Positions 43,217 through 52,274 are shown, counted from the stretch's first letter. The stretch: 64,000 nt of DNA from Geobacter sp. FeAm09 (GCF_008330225.1 NZ_CP042466.1:2536001-2600000), one strand, 5' to 3'. Numbers and translations: made by a program. The notes: a model not told the origin generated them from the letters alone.

Positions 43217-45253
43217 ATGAAGAGGCGTTTCCTGATCGCACCCTGTCCGGCGAAATCCTTTTCATCGTTTCTGAACACCTTGCGCAGCATCATTCCCGTG
43301 GCCGTATTTTCCGTCCTCATCCTTCACCCCGCCCAACTCCCGGCCGGCACCACCGTGCTGACGCCGATCACTCTGCAGTTGAAATGGAAGCACCAGTTCC
43401 AGTTCGCCGGATATTACGCCGCAGTGGAAAAAGGCTACTACCGCGATGCCGGTCTTGCGGTTTCGCTTCGCGAGGCGACTCCGGGGAACGATCCCGCAGA
43501 GGCGGTCCTGAACGGGGAGGCCCAGTTCGGGGTGGGGGGCAGCTCGCTGGTCCTGATGCGGGCAGCGGGGAAACCGGTCGTCGTGCTTGCCGCCATCATG
43601 CAACATTCGCCTTTGGGCATCCTCTCCCTCGACGCAAGCAACATCAGGAATGTCCACGATCTGGCGGGCAAGAAGGTCATGCTCGAACCCATGTCGGCCG
43701 AGATCATGGCGCTCTTCAAAGCAGAGGGGGTACCCGACGGGGCCATCAGGGCCGTGCCCCATGATTTTTCCCTGGCCGGCCTCCTGAACGGCGAGGTTGA
43801 CGCCACCTCCGTCTACGGCACGACCGAACCCTATCAGCTCGAAAGGCGAAGAATCGCCTATACCATCATCTATCCCGAGCGGAGCGGCATCGATTTTTAC
43901 GGAGACACGCTGTTCACACGCCAGGAGGTGGTGCAGAAACAACCCGATGCCGTGCGGCAATTCCGCGACGCGAGCCTGCGCGGCTGGAAATACGCCCTTG
44001 AGCATCAGGACGAAATGATCGATCTCATCCTGAAACGTTACAACACCAGCCGTCTCACCCGGGGACAGCTCACCTACGAAGCCGGTGAACTGCAAAAGCT
44101 GATCAGGCCTGATCTGGTGGAAATCGGCTATATGAACCCCGGCCGATGGCAGCACATCGTCGATACCTATTCCAAGCTGGGGATCATCCCGGCATCAAAG
44201 CCGTTTCCCATGAACAGCTTCCTCCATTCCGGCGAGCGGCCGCGGCTCCCGGACTGGCTCTACGGAATCCTGGCCGGGGCCATGGTCATCATCGTCGCCG
44301 TCTCTGCGGTCGCCGTCCGCTTCCACTATCTCAACGTGGCGCTCAACGATCAGATGCAGTTGCGCGACAAGGCCGAGGCAAAGCTGCGCAAACTTTCGGC
44401 AGCCATCATTCAAAGCCCGGTCTCGATCGTCATTACCGACACGACCGGTGCCATCGAATACGTAAATCCCAAATTCTGCGAGCTTACCGGGTACACGGCG
44501 GAGGAGGTCGCCGGCCAGAACCCCCGTATCCTGCGGGGCAGCATCCTGGCCCCGGAATTCTACGACGATCTCTGGCGGACGATTCACGCCGGAGGGCTCT
44601 GGCATGGGGAGTTTCTGAACAAGAAAAAGAATGAGGAACTGTTCTGGGAGCACGCCACCATCGCGCCCATCTGGAATGCCCAGGGCGAACTCAGCAACTT
44701 CATCGCCATCAAGGAGGATATAACCGAGCGCAAAACACTGCAGGAAAGGCTCGATCACATGGCCCATCACGACGAGTTGACCGGCCTGCCCAACCGGGCG
44801 CTCTTCTTTGACCGGATCGGGCAGGCCCTGGCCCACGCCAAAAGGAACCAGACGGGATTCGCCCTGCTGTTCGTGGATCTGGACGGCTTCAAGACGATTA
44901 ACGACACCTACGGGCACGACAGCGGCGATGCGCTGTTGCGGGAGACGGCCCGGCGTCTGGCGGGATGCGTCAGGGATTCGGATACGGTGGCGCGCATGGG
45001 TGGAGACGAATTTGCGGTCATGCTGCTGGATATTGCCGAGCCCGGGCATATCACCCAGGTGGCGGACAAGATGCTGGCGCTGCTTGCGGCGCCATTCATG
45101 CTCAAGGGGGCCGAGTGCCATGTGGGGGCCAGCATCGGCATCGGCGTATTCCCCCAGGATGGCGATGCCGTGGACACCCTCATGAACATGGCCGACATGG
45201 CCATGTACCGCGTCAAGCAGGGCGCCAAGAACAACTACGCCTTTGCCTCGTGA
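43217..45253 (+). CDS. Diguanylate cyclase with periplasmic NMT1-like and PAS domains
   Basis: The 678-residue protein starts at an ATG with GGGAG 7 bases upstream and a signal segment. Residues about 45-330 form an NMT1/THI5-type substrate-binding domain (LQLKWKHQFQFAGYYAAVEK). A transmembrane helix comes near 350-370 (YGILAGAMVIIVAVSAVAV). A PAS domain is about 390-510 (NPKFCELTGYTAEEVAGQNP). The GGDEF domain follows, with MGGDEF at about 594-599 and an intact active loop. It would make cyclic-di-GMP in response to a periplasmic ligand, perhaps a pyrimidine- or thiamine-precursor-like or related small molecule (inference). It converges on pyrD with 12 bases between. Confidence 0.88.
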   Translation: MKRRFLIAPCPAKSFSSFLNTLRSIIPVAVFSVLILHPAQLPAGTTVLTPITLQLKWKHQFQFAGYYAAVEKGYYRDAGLAVSLREATPGNDPAEAVLNGEAQFGVGGSSLVLMRAAGKPVVVLAAIMQHSPLGILSLDASNIRNVHDLAGKKVMLEPMSAEIMALFKAEGVPDGAIRAVPHDFSLAGLLNGEVDATSVYGTTEPYQLERRRIAYTIIYPERSGIDFYGDTLFTRQEVVQKQPDAVRQFRDASLRGWKYALEHQDEMIDLILKRYNTSRLTRGQLTYEAGELQKLIRPDLVEIGYMNPGRWQHIVDTYSKLGIIPASKPFPMNSFLHSGERPRLPDWLYGILAGAMVIIVAVSAVAVRFHYLNVALNDQMQLRDKAEAKLRKLSAAIIQSPVSIVITDTTGAIEYVNPKFCELTGYTAEEVAGQNPRILRGSILAPEFYDDLWRTIHAGGLWHGEFLNKKKNEELFWEHATIAPIWNAQGELSNFIAIKEDITERKTLQERLDHMAHHDELTGLPNRALFFDRIGQALAHAKRNQTGFALLFVDLDGFKTINDTYGHDSGDALLRETARRLAGCVRDSDTVARMGGDEFAVMLLDIAEPGHITQVADKMLALLAAPFMLKGAECHVGASIGIGVFPQDGDAVDTLMNMADMAMYRVKQGAKNNYAFAS

Positions 45254-45265
45254 GGCTACGTGGTA

Positions 45266-46180
45266 TCAGGACTCCAAAGCCCCGATCAGACTCTTCACAT
45301 CCCCCACGCCGTTTTCGACCAGCCAGTTTTCCATGTCTTCGGCAATCGCCTGTGCAGCCCCCGGATTGATGAAGCTGGCGGTTCCGACCTGCACCGCCGT
45401 CGCCCCGGCCAGGATGAACTCCAGGGCGTCGCGGGCGTTCATGATGCCGCCGATGCCGATGATCGGCAGGGAAACGGCCCGGGCCACCTGCCAGACCATG
45501 CGCAGCGCCACCGGCTTGACCGCCGGGCCCGAGAGGCCGCCGGTGATGTTGGCCAGCACCGGCCGGCGGCGTTCCAGGTCGATGGCCATGCCGGTCAGGG
45601 TGTTGATCAGCGACAGGGCGTCGGCCCCCGCATCGGCGCAGGCCCGGGCCATGGAGACGATATCCGTGACATTGGGCGAGAGCTTGACGATCAGCGGCTT
45701 GATGGTGGCCTCGCGGCAGGCGGTGACCACCTCGGAAGCGCAGCGGGGATCGGTGCCGAAGACGATGCCCCCCTGTTTGACGTTGGGGCAGGAGATATTC
45801 ACCTCCAGACCGGCGATCTCCGGGATGGCGTCCAGGCGGCGGGCCAGCTCGGCGTACTCGTCGATGGTGTTGCCGAAGAAATTGGCAATGGCCGGGGTGG
45901 CGACCGAGCGGAGAAAGGGAACCTTTTTCTCGATAAAGGCGTCGATGCCCACGTTTTGAAGGCCGATGGCATTCAGCATGCCGCCCGGCGTCTCCACGAT
46001 GCGCGGCGTGGGATTGCCGGCGCGCGGCCGCAAGGACAGCCCTTTGGTCACGAAGGCGCCGATGGTCTCCAGGTTCACGTACTCCGCGAATTCCTCGCCA
46101 TAGCCGAAGGTGCCCGAGGCGGTCATCACCGGGTTGCGCAGTTCCAGTCCCGCAATGGAAACGGACAGGTCAGGTTTCAT
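45266..46180 (-). CDS. pyrD: Dihydroorotate dehydrogenase B, catalytic subunit
   Basis: The FMN subunit oxidises dihydroorotate to orotate in pyrimidine synthesis. The 304-residue product begins [20 protein letters not shown]. It has the class 1B catalytic region [14 protein letters not shown] with Cys as the base, [14 protein letters not shown], and a phosphate-binding [15 protein letters not shown]. It follows pyrK on the same strand by 3 bases, the standard PyrK-PyrD heterotetramer gene pair. It would form a complex with PyrK using NAD+. Confidence 0.95.
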   Translation of the reverse strand: MKPDLSVSIAGLELRNPVMTASGTFGYGEEFAEYVNLETIGAFVTKGLSLRPRAGNPTPRIVETPGGMLNAIGLQNVGIDAFIEKKVPFLRSVATPAIANFFGNTIDEYAELARRLDAIPEIAGLEVNISCPNVKQGGIVFGTDPRCASEVVTACREATIKPLIVKLSPNVTDIVSMARACADAGADALSLINTLTGMAIDLERRRPVLANITGGLSGPAVKPVALRMVWQVARAVSLPIIGIGGIMNARDALEFILAGATAVQVGTASFINPGAAQAIAEDMENWLVENGVGDVKSLIGALES

Positions 46181-46183
46181 GGT

Positions 46184-47001
46184 TCAGGCCTCCCACTTCA
46201 GTTCGGTAGCGTCGAAGACCGGGCCATCAGCGCAGACGCAGCGATAATCGGGGGTTTCGTTGGAGTGATGGTGCCCGGGGGTGACGCACCCCAGGCAGGC
46301 GCCCATGCCGCAGGCCATATACCCCTCGAGGGAGACCTGGCAGGGGATGTTCCTTTGGGCGGCGATGCCGGCCACGGCGTTCAGCATGCCCTGGGGACCG
46401 CAGGCGAAGATGCGCGGCGTGCCGTTGCTGGCGGCCAGTCGCCTGACCAGGGCCTCGGTTACCAGGCCGCATTCCCCCAGCGACCCGTCCTCGGTCGCCA
46501 CGTAGCACTCCACTCCCAGGCGCTCGAATTCGGTGATGCAGAGGACGTCGTCCCGCGTCCTCCCCCCGACGAAGAGCCGCACCGGCGACTGTTTCACCAA
46601 CTCCTTGGCCAACAGGTAGAGCGGTGCCAGTCCGACCCCCCCGCCCACGATGATCTTTTCCTCCCCGGGAGCGCCGAGCTCGAAGCCCTTCCCCAGGGGG
46701 CCGAGGACATCCAGCAGGTCGGTCTCATGGAGCGCGGCAAGCATGCCGGTCCCCTTCCCCACCACCCGGTACAGCATCTCCAGGTAGGGCTGGGATGCGG
46801 CGCCGGTCTGGGCCGGAGTGTGGACCCCCACGTCGAAGATGCCGAACGGGCGCCGCAGGAGCGGATCGATGGCATCGTTCACCCGCACCATCACGAACTG
46901 CCCCGGCTGGGCTGCGGGGAACTCGGGGGGGCGGTCATGCGCATGCGCCAGTAGCCGGGCGAGACCTCCGCGTTGGCAATGATCATGGACTTGAACTGCA
47001 T
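46184..47001 (-). CDS. pyrK: Dihydroorotate dehydrogenase B electron-transfer subunit, apparent frameshift
   Basis: PyrK carries FAD and a [2Fe-2S] cluster and passes electrons from PyrD to NAD+. The N-terminus (MQFKSMIIANAEVSPGYWRM) is in one frame and the remainder, from EFPAAQPGQFVMVRV on, is in another. The break is at 46925-46931 in a run of seven G (C on the coding strand), where eight would restore one frame (MTAPPEFPAAQ). The rest is complete: VGGGVGLAPLYLL and CGMGACLGCV...YRCVCADGPVF for the cluster. AAGGAG precedes the ATG. Because the enzyme should be needed for growth and two other genes show similar C-run losses, a sequence error is the likeliest cause. Confidence 0.85.
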
Positions 47002-47017
47002 ATAATAGTCTCCTTGG

Positions 47018-47203
47018 CAGGTTGTTGAAACACCCAGGTTGTTCAAAAATAGTCGGATCGTCGCACCCGCTCGACAAGCCCTGAGGAGGCCCTCACCCGG
47101 CCTTTGGCCACCCTCTCCCAAAGGGAGAAGGATAGGATGAGGGGCGCTCCGCCGCACAAAAGGGCTTTCGAGAATGGCGGCGAGACGACTGTCTTTCAAC
47201 AAT
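47018..47203. repeat. Dispersed inverted-repeat element, copy 2
   Basis: This is an inverted copy of the element at 6081-6294. Read on the minus strand it begins ATTGTTGAAAGACAG, carries TCTCGCCGCCATTCTCGAA and the central CCTTCTCCCTTTGGGAGAGGG hairpin, and ends with GGGTGCGACGATCCGACTA and ATTTTTGAACAACCTG. Its end supplies the TGA stop codon of rimI, which lies inside the conserved TGTTGAAA. It fills the gap between rimI and pyrK, both on the minus strand. Confidence 0.75.
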
Positions 47204-47657
47204 CGGTCGAGAGTAATTTTTCCATCAACAGCGCGTCCTCCACGCCTTCGTAGTACTTCGGCCGCATCCCGCTCCGGGAGAAGCCGAATCGCTCGTAGAG
47301 GGCGATGGCGGCCCGGTTGGAGACGCGGACTTCGAGCCGCATGATCCCGGCCAGCCTCCCCCGGGCCATGGCGACAGCATGTTCCAGCAGCGCCCGGGCG
47401 ATGCCCCGCCCCCGCAGGTGCGGCGCCACGGCGATATCCAGGATTTCGGCCTCTTCAAAAAGCGACATCAGGCACACATAACCGCCCACCGAGCCTTCGA
47501 CGACGGCGACGAACGGAAACGAATGGGACGACGCAAGTTCGTGCAGGAAATGTTCACGGCGCCAGGGGTGGGAAAAGGAGGCCTGCTCGATGGCCAGCAC
47601 GCCCTCCAGATCGGCCTCGGTCATGGGGCGGATATCAACGGTTCCCGGTGCGGACAT
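47196..47657 (-). CDS. rimI: Ribosomal protein S18-alanine N-acetyltransferase
   Basis: This GNAT enzyme acetylates the N-terminal alanine of ribosomal protein S18. The 153-residue product contains the RimI pattern: VLAIEQASFSHPWRREHFLHEL, then the acetyl-CoA loop VAPHLRGRGIARALLEHAV, and LEVRVSNRAAIALYERFGFS. The length is normal. The last two codons and the stop fall within the dispersed repeat, so its C-terminus was probably set by repeat insertion. Upstream on the plus strand is a divergent hypothetical gene. Confidence 0.9.
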   Translation of the reverse strand: MSAPGTVDIRPMTEADLEGVLAIEQASFSHPWRREHFLHELASSHSFPFVAVVEGSVGGYVCLMSLFEEAEILDIAVAPHLRGRGIARALLEHAVAMARGRLAGIMRLEVRVSNRAAIALYERFGFSRSGMRPKYYEGVEDALLMEKLLSTDC

Positions 47658-47880
47658 GGAAAAATATGATAGGCAAACAGCCGGGTAAAGTAAACGATTT
47701 TATACGGCCGGGGACGGCATGGGTGACGGAAGCGACCATGCAGGGCACGGTGTCGCGCACGGCGCACCTGCTTGGCAAAAAGCGCCACCGGAATTGCAAA
47801 ACGGCGTATAATACTATCCAGAGAGAGCACAGGCCGGCCGGGGAGGTGCGTTGCCGATGGCCGGCAGGAGGAGGTGCGGG

Positions 47881-48243
47881 ATGAAAGGGCGAGAGATACT
47901 GACAACCGTCAGGGAGCGGGCAACGGCGGATCATCGTTTCGTCAAGTGGTGGCGCAAGGAGGAGGATTTTCTCGATTACGACCTGCTTGACCGGTTTCTG
48001 GAGCATGCCGCGGCGGATGAGGAGATCGGCGGCCTGCAGCTGTTGACCATGAACGAGATGCGGGATGAGGTCAAACGGGTCGGCGGGACTCGGGTGAAAT
48101 TCATCCATGAGGCGTCGGGGGACAAGATCGAATGGGTGCATCGGGCCAAGGAAGGGATGCGTACCCATGTGTGCGCCTATACGCCGGAGGCGTTGATGAC
48201 GATCTTCGACGTGGAGACCCACGGCAACCCGGTTGATTCCTGA
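47881..48243 (+). CDS. Conserved-looking hypothetical protein, 120 residues
   Basis: The product begins MKGREILTTVRERATADHRF, rich in charged residues, with FVKWWRKEEDFLDYDLLDRFL and later VKFIHEASGDKIEWVHRAKE. I recognise no domain, signal peptide or membrane segment, so it is probably a small cytoplasmic helical protein. The ATG has AGGAGG 8 bases upstream and a TATAAT at 47807-47812 lies about 75 bases before it. The gene ends about 110 bases before the MerA-like gene on the same strand and could share its transcript. Confidence 0.65.
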   Translation: MKGREILTTVRERATADHRFVKWWRKEEDFLDYDLLDRFLEHAAADEEIGGLQLLTMNEMRDEVKRVGGTRVKFIHEASGDKIEWVHRAKEGMRTHVCAYTPEALMTIFDVETHGNPVDS

Positions 48244-48354
48244 GAGGGACGCCGAGGCCCGGAGGCTGCCGGCACCTGCCCGGCAGCCGTTCTTTTACCC
48301 ATGCCCGGTGCGGGGCATCGGATTCCATGCAGCAACCGCGGGGGGAAGCCCTTC

Positions 48355-49773
48355 ATGACCATCGACACCACACCCGACCTGATCGTCCTCGGTTCCGGTT
48401 CCACCGCCTTTGCCGGGGCGCTGCGCGCCACCTCCCACGGTGCGCGGGTGCTCATGTTCGAAAAGAGCGTCCTGGGTGGCACGTGCATCAACTGGGGGTG
48501 CGTCCCCAGCAAGACTCTCATCCACGCGGCCCTGTTCAATCACGAGGCCCATCTGGGGATGAAGCTCGGGCTCGGGCTTGCGGATGGCGGGCAGGGCGTT
48601 GATTCGGAATCGCTCTTCGCCCACCGGGAGGAGGTCGTGCGCAAGCTCCGCCAGGAGCGCTACCTGGACGTGCTCCAGAACATGTCCGGGCTGGAACTCG
48701 TCAAGGGGACCGCGCGTTTTATCGACCAGCACACCATCGAGGTCAACGACAAGCGCTATCGCTCTCCCCGCTTCCTCGTCGCGGTGGGAGGCAAGCCGCG
48801 CATCCCCCCTATTCCGGGGATCGGGGGGTGCAACTACCTCACAAGCCGCAGCGCCCTGCTGATGAAGGAACTCCCCAAATCCCTGGTCATCGTGGGAGGC
48901 GGCGTCATTGCCGTCGAATTGGGGCAGATGTACCATCGCCTGGGCAGCCGCGTAACGATCCTCGAGCATGGACCGCGCCTTTTGCCGGCCATGGAGCGGG
49001 AAACGGCCGAAGCGCTCCGTGCCGTACTGGTTGGGGAAGGGATCAAGGTGGTGACGGATGTGACCATCTGCTCGGCCGACCGTGCGGGGGATGTGAATGT
49101 GCTCTCCGCCGACGTCTGCGGCAGGCGCCACGAATACACCGCCGAACGGTTGCTCCTGGCGGTGGGCACCGGCCCGGCCACGGAAGGGCTCGGCCTGGAA
49201 CGGGCGGGCGTGGCGACGGACCCGAAGGGCTTCATTGTCACCGACGGGCGCCTGCGCACCTCGGCCGACGGCATCTGGGCGGCCGGGGACGTGACCGGCA
49301 GGATGCTGATCGCCACGGTGGGAGCCCGGCAGGCCATCGTGGCGATCGACGACATGTTCAACGAAGGGTGCGGCTGCACCATGGATTACCTGGCGGCCCC
49401 CATGGCGGTCTTCACGGACCCGGAGATCGGCATGGTCGGCCATACCGAGGAAAGCGCCCGGCAGGCCGGCTTCGATGTGGCGGTCAACGTCATGCCGGTC
49501 AGCGCCATCCCCAAGGCCCACGTCACCGGCCACACCGCCGGGGTGATCAAGATGATCGCCGACCGGCCGACCGGGCGGCTCCTGGGGGTGCATCTGGCCT
49601 GTCACCGGGGGGCGGACCTGATCAACGAGGCGGCCCTGGCCCTGCACCTGAAAGCCACCGTGGCGGACCTGGCCGCCACCATGCACGTCTATCCCTCCAT
49701 CGGCGAGGGGTTGAAGCTCTGCGCCCAGGGGTTCGACCGGGACATCAGCAGGCTCTCCTGCTGCGCCGAGTAA
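48355..49773 (+). CDS. MerA-like mercuric reductase / pyridine nucleotide-disulfide oxidoreductase
   Basis: The 472-residue flavoprotein has an FAD-binding VLGSGSTAFAGALRA, the redox motif GGTCINWGCVPSKT (Cys44/Cys49), an NAD(P)-binding VIVGGGVIAVELGQ, and an FAD loop IWAAGDVTGRML. It ends LSCCAE, a vicinal Cys pair (469/470) characteristic of MerA and absent from lipoamide dehydrogenases. It lacks the N-terminal heavy-metal domain of many MerA proteins, and no merR, merT or merP lies nearby. It may reduce Hg(II), another thiol-reactive metal, or a disulfide. The start is the ATG at 48355 with GGGGAAG upstream. Its stop lies in a dispersed repeat. Confidence 0.75.
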   Translation: MTIDTTPDLIVLGSGSTAFAGALRATSHGARVLMFEKSVLGGTCINWGCVPSKTLIHAALFNHEAHLGMKLGLGLADGGQGVDSESLFAHREEVVRKLRQERYLDVLQNMSGLELVKGTARFIDQHTIEVNDKRYRSPRFLVAVGGKPRIPPIPGIGGCNYLTSRSALLMKELPKSLVIVGGGVIAVELGQMYHRLGSRVTILEHGPRLLPAMERETAEALRAVLVGEGIKVVTDVTICSADRAGDVNVLSADVCGRRHEYTAERLLLAVGTGPATEGLGLERAGVATDPKGFIVTDGRLRTSADGIWAAGDVTGRMLIATVGARQAIVAIDDMFNEGCGCTMDYLAAPMAVFTDPEIGMVGHTEESARQAGFDVAVNVMPVSAIPKAHVTGHTAGVIKMIADRPTGRLLGVHLACHRGADLINEAALALHLKATVADLAATMHVYPSIGEGLKLCAQGFDRDISRLSCCAE

Positions 49774-49916
49774 CAGGTTGTTGAAAAACAGCCATCTCGC
49801 CGCCGTCCTCGAATACCCTTTCGTGCGGCGTAGCGCTGCTATGCCTCCTCAGGGCCTTCTGCGGGTGCGACGATCTGACTATTTTTGAACAACCTGAGCT
49901 TCACAACAACCTGTTA
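49771..49916. repeat. Dispersed inverted-repeat element, copy 3 (compact)
   Basis: This short copy (146 bases) lacks the central hairpins. It has the conserved ends AACAGGTTGTTGAAAAACAG and ATTTTTGAACAACCTGAG, plus an outer CAACAACCTGTTA that mirrors its start. Both flanking convergent genes end inside it: the MerA-like gene's TAA is its first three bases and the gabD stop lies in its last three. The outermost inverted repeat could fold as a shared stem between the convergent genes. Confidence 0.75.
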
Positions 49917-51368
49917 GATGCCGCCCATGCAGAGGTACTTGATCTCCAGAAAATCATCAACACCGTAGCGGGACCCCTCCCGGCCCACCCCCGACTCCTT
50001 CACCCCGCCGAAGGGGGCGACCGCCGAGGAGATCAAGCCGGTATTGATGCCGACGATCCCATACTCCAGCGCTTCCGCGACCCGCCACACCCGGCCCATG
50101 TCCCGGCTGTAGAAGTAGGAGGCGAGCCCGAACTCGGTGTCGTTGGCCATGGCGACCGCCTCCTCGTCGGTGGTGAAGCGGAACAGGGGGGCCAGGGGAC
50201 CGAAGGTCTCTTCCCGGGCCACCGCCATGGCGGGGGTGACATCGGTCAGGATGGTGGGCTGGAAGAAGCTGCCGCCCAGTTCGTGCCGCCCTCCGCCGGT
50301 GACGATGCGCGCCCCCTTGGCAAGGGCGTCGGCGATATGCTCCTCCACCTTCTCCACCGCCTTCATGTCGATCAGCGGCCCCTGCTGGGTATCGCCCTTG
50401 AGGCCGTCGCCAACCTTCAGCCTGCCCACGGCGGCGGACAATTTTTCGGCAAAGGCGTCGTAGATGCCGGCCTGCACCAGGAAACGGTTGGTGCAGACGC
50501 AGGTCTGGCCGGTGTTGCGGTACTTGGAGGCGATGGCCCCCTCCACCGCCGCATCCAGGTCGGCGTCGTCGAACACGATGAAAGGGGCGTTGCCCCCCAA
50601 TTCCATGGCCACCTTCTTGACCGTCCCGGCACTCTGCCGCATGAGCAGCTTGCCCACCTCCGTGGAGCCGGTGAAGGTCAGCTTGCGGACGACGGGGTTG
50701 GCGGTCATCTCGCCGCCGATGGCGCCGGAGGCCCCGGTGACCACGTTGAACACCCCGGCCGGGATGCCGGCCCGTTCGGCCAGCACGGCCAGCGCCAGAG
50801 CCGAATAGGGGGTCTGGCTGGCCGGCTTGAGGACCATGGTGCAGCCCACGGCCAGGGCCGGCCCGGCCTTGCGGGTGATCATGGCGGCGGGGAAGTTCCA
50901 GGGGGTGATGGCGGCGCAGACGCCGATCGGCTCCTTGATGACGACGATCCGCTTGTCGTTCTGCACGGTGGGGATGGTATCGCCGTAGACCCGCTTTCCC
51001 TCCTCGGCAAACCATTCGATGAACGAGGCGGCATAGGCGATCTCCCCCCGGGATTCGGCCAACGGCTTGCCCTGTTCGGCGGTCATGAGGATCGCCAGGT
51101 CCTCCTGGTTCTCCAGCAGCAGCTCGTACCAGCGGCGCAGGAGCCGGGAGCGTTCCCCGGCGGTCCTGGCCCGCCAGGCGGGATAGGCCGCGTTGGCCGC
51201 ATCGATGGCGGAGCGGGTTTCGCTTGCGCCCATTTTGGGAACCGTACCGATGACCTCGTCGGTGGCGGGGTTGTTGACCGGGATGGTGCCGCCGTCCGCG
51301 GCGTCGAGCCACTTCCCGTTGATATGGCATTGCTGGCGGAAAAGGGTCGGGTCTTTCAGTGTGAACAT
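49914..51368 (-). CDS. gabD: NAD(P)-dependent succinate-semialdehyde dehydrogenase
   Basis: This aldehyde dehydrogenase family enzyme oxidises succinate semialdehyde to succinate. The 484-residue product begins MFTLKDPTLFRQQCHINGKW. It has the GabD-like ITPWNFPAAMITRKAGPALA, KPASQTP, FTGSTEVGKLL, the general-base ELGGNAPFIVF, and catalytic Cys in GQTCVCTNRFLV. It ends KYLCMGGI. GGAGGAG lies 8 bases before the ATG. Its stop comes from the dispersed repeat. No GABA aminotransferase is nearby, so its real aldehyde substrate may differ. Confidence 0.9.
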   Translation of the reverse strand: MFTLKDPTLFRQQCHINGKWLDAADGGTIPVNNPATDEVIGTVPKMGASETRSAIDAANAAYPAWRARTAGERSRLLRRWYELLLENQEDLAILMTAEQGKPLAESRGEIAYAASFIEWFAEEGKRVYGDTIPTVQNDKRIVVIKEPIGVCAAITPWNFPAAMITRKAGPALAVGCTMVLKPASQTPYSALALAVLAERAGIPAGVFNVVTGASGAIGGEMTANPVVRKLTFTGSTEVGKLLMRQSAGTVKKVAMELGGNAPFIVFDDADLDAAVEGAIASKYRNTGQTCVCTNRFLVQAGIYDAFAEKLSAAVGRLKVGDGLKGDTQQGPLIDMKAVEKVEEHIADALAKGARIVTGGGRHELGGSFFQPTILTDVTPAMAVAREETFGPLAPLFRFTTDEEAVAMANDTEFGLASYFYSRDMGRVWRVAEALEYGIVGINTGLISSAVAPFGGVKESGVGREGSRYGVDDFLEIKYLCMGGI

Positions 51369-51602
51369 GGTGTCACTCCTCCGTTGGGGTAGTCCAAGGC
51401 ACACCGGCATAGCCGGTGGCTGTTATTTTACTCCAAAGCCTTGTGAAGTAAAGTGTTGCGTATACCACCGGAAGAGAGTGCACGCTGGCGCATCATTCCT
51501 GAATTTGCGGTGCCTGAATGGCGAAACGGGCGACATGCCGGCGTCAAACGCCGCCGTAACGGCTTGTGTGAATTCAGGTATCTCTGATTTCGACAAACCC
51601 CC

Positions 51603-51631
51603 TTGACAAAATAGACCGACCGGTCTATTTT
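51603..51631 (+). promoter_or_regulatory. Promoter and operator of tetR 1
   Basis: TTGACA at 51603 and TATTTT at 51626, spaced 17 bases, form a good sigma-70 promoter. Between and over them lies the palindrome ATAGACCG-AC-CGGTCTAT at 51611-51628, a typical TetR operator 10 bases before the regulator's ATG. This indicates autorepression. Its right half, GACCGGTCTA, recurs ahead of the next operon. Confidence 0.75.
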
Positions 51632-51638
51632 TACTTCC

Positions 51639-52226
51639 ATGAAAAAGAAAGATACACAGGGCGAGATCATCCGTATCGGCACCGAGATGATCGCCCGCCA
51701 GGGTTTCAACGCCACCGGCATCGATGCCGTTTTGAAAGAGGCCGGCGTCCCCAAGGGGTCGTTCTACCACTACTTCAAGAGCAAGGAAGAGTTCGGCCTG
51801 GCGGTGATCGACAACTTTGCCGAACGCTTCGAACAACGCATGGAGATGTTCCTCGGCAACGAAGATAGCGCGCCCCTCGACCGCATCCGCGACTTCCTGG
51901 AGAGCGGCCTGACGCGCGTGGCCGAGAACCAGTGCACCAAAGGGTGCCTGATCGGCAACCTGGGGCAGGAACTGGCCGATCTGAACGAACGCTTCCGCGC
52001 CCGCCTGGACGAGATCTTCGGCATGTGGCGGGAACGCTTCGCCACCTGCCTGCGCGAGGCCCAAAGCCGGGGGGAGCTTTCCGGTGCGGTCGATCCGGCG
52101 GTAACGGCCGGTTTCATCCTTTCCGGCTGGGAAGGTGCGATCCTGCGGGCCAAGGTGATGAAATCGCCCCAGCCCATGCGGGATTTCGTCGATCTCCTGT
52201 TCAGCGCCATCCTGGGGCAGAAGTAA
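51639..52226 (+). CDS. TetR/AcrR family repressor (NemR-like)
   Basis: The 195-residue regulator has an N-terminal helix-turn-helix (FNATGIDAVLKEAGVPKGSFYHYFKSKEEFG) and a C-terminal ligand domain with AENQCTKGCLIGNLGQELADL. The Cys pair in that block and its layout resemble NemR-type repressors, which sense electrophiles or chlorine through cysteine. DNA binding to GACCGGTCTA-type sites at its own promoter and before the flavin-reductase operon is inferred from repeated operators. It directly precedes the cluster it probably controls. Confidence 0.85.
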   Translation: MKKKDTQGEIIRIGTEMIARQGFNATGIDAVLKEAGVPKGSFYHYFKSKEEFGLAVIDNFAERFEQRMEMFLGNEDSAPLDRIRDFLESGLTRVAENQCTKGCLIGNLGQELADLNERFRARLDEIFGMWRERFATCLREAQSRGELSGAVDPAVTAGFILSGWEGAILRAKVMKSPQPMRDFVDLLFSAILGQK

Positions 52227-52250
52227 GCCCTTTCACGCATTCAAAGAATA

Positions 52251-52274
52251 GTTGACCGGTCTAATATTTAACAG
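52251..52274 (+). promoter_or_regulatory. Operator and promoter-like site before the flavin-reductase operon
   Basis: GACCGGTCTA at 52254-52263 repeats ten of ten bases of the tetR 1 operator's right half, preceded by ATAG as in that site but with one fewer spacer base. A TTGACC box overlaps it, and a possible -10 (GTTATC) lies 17 bases on. A separate CAGGTT-ATC-AACCTG inverted repeat follows. The remaining 200-base leader before 52485 shows no gene or further structure. Confidence 0.6.
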
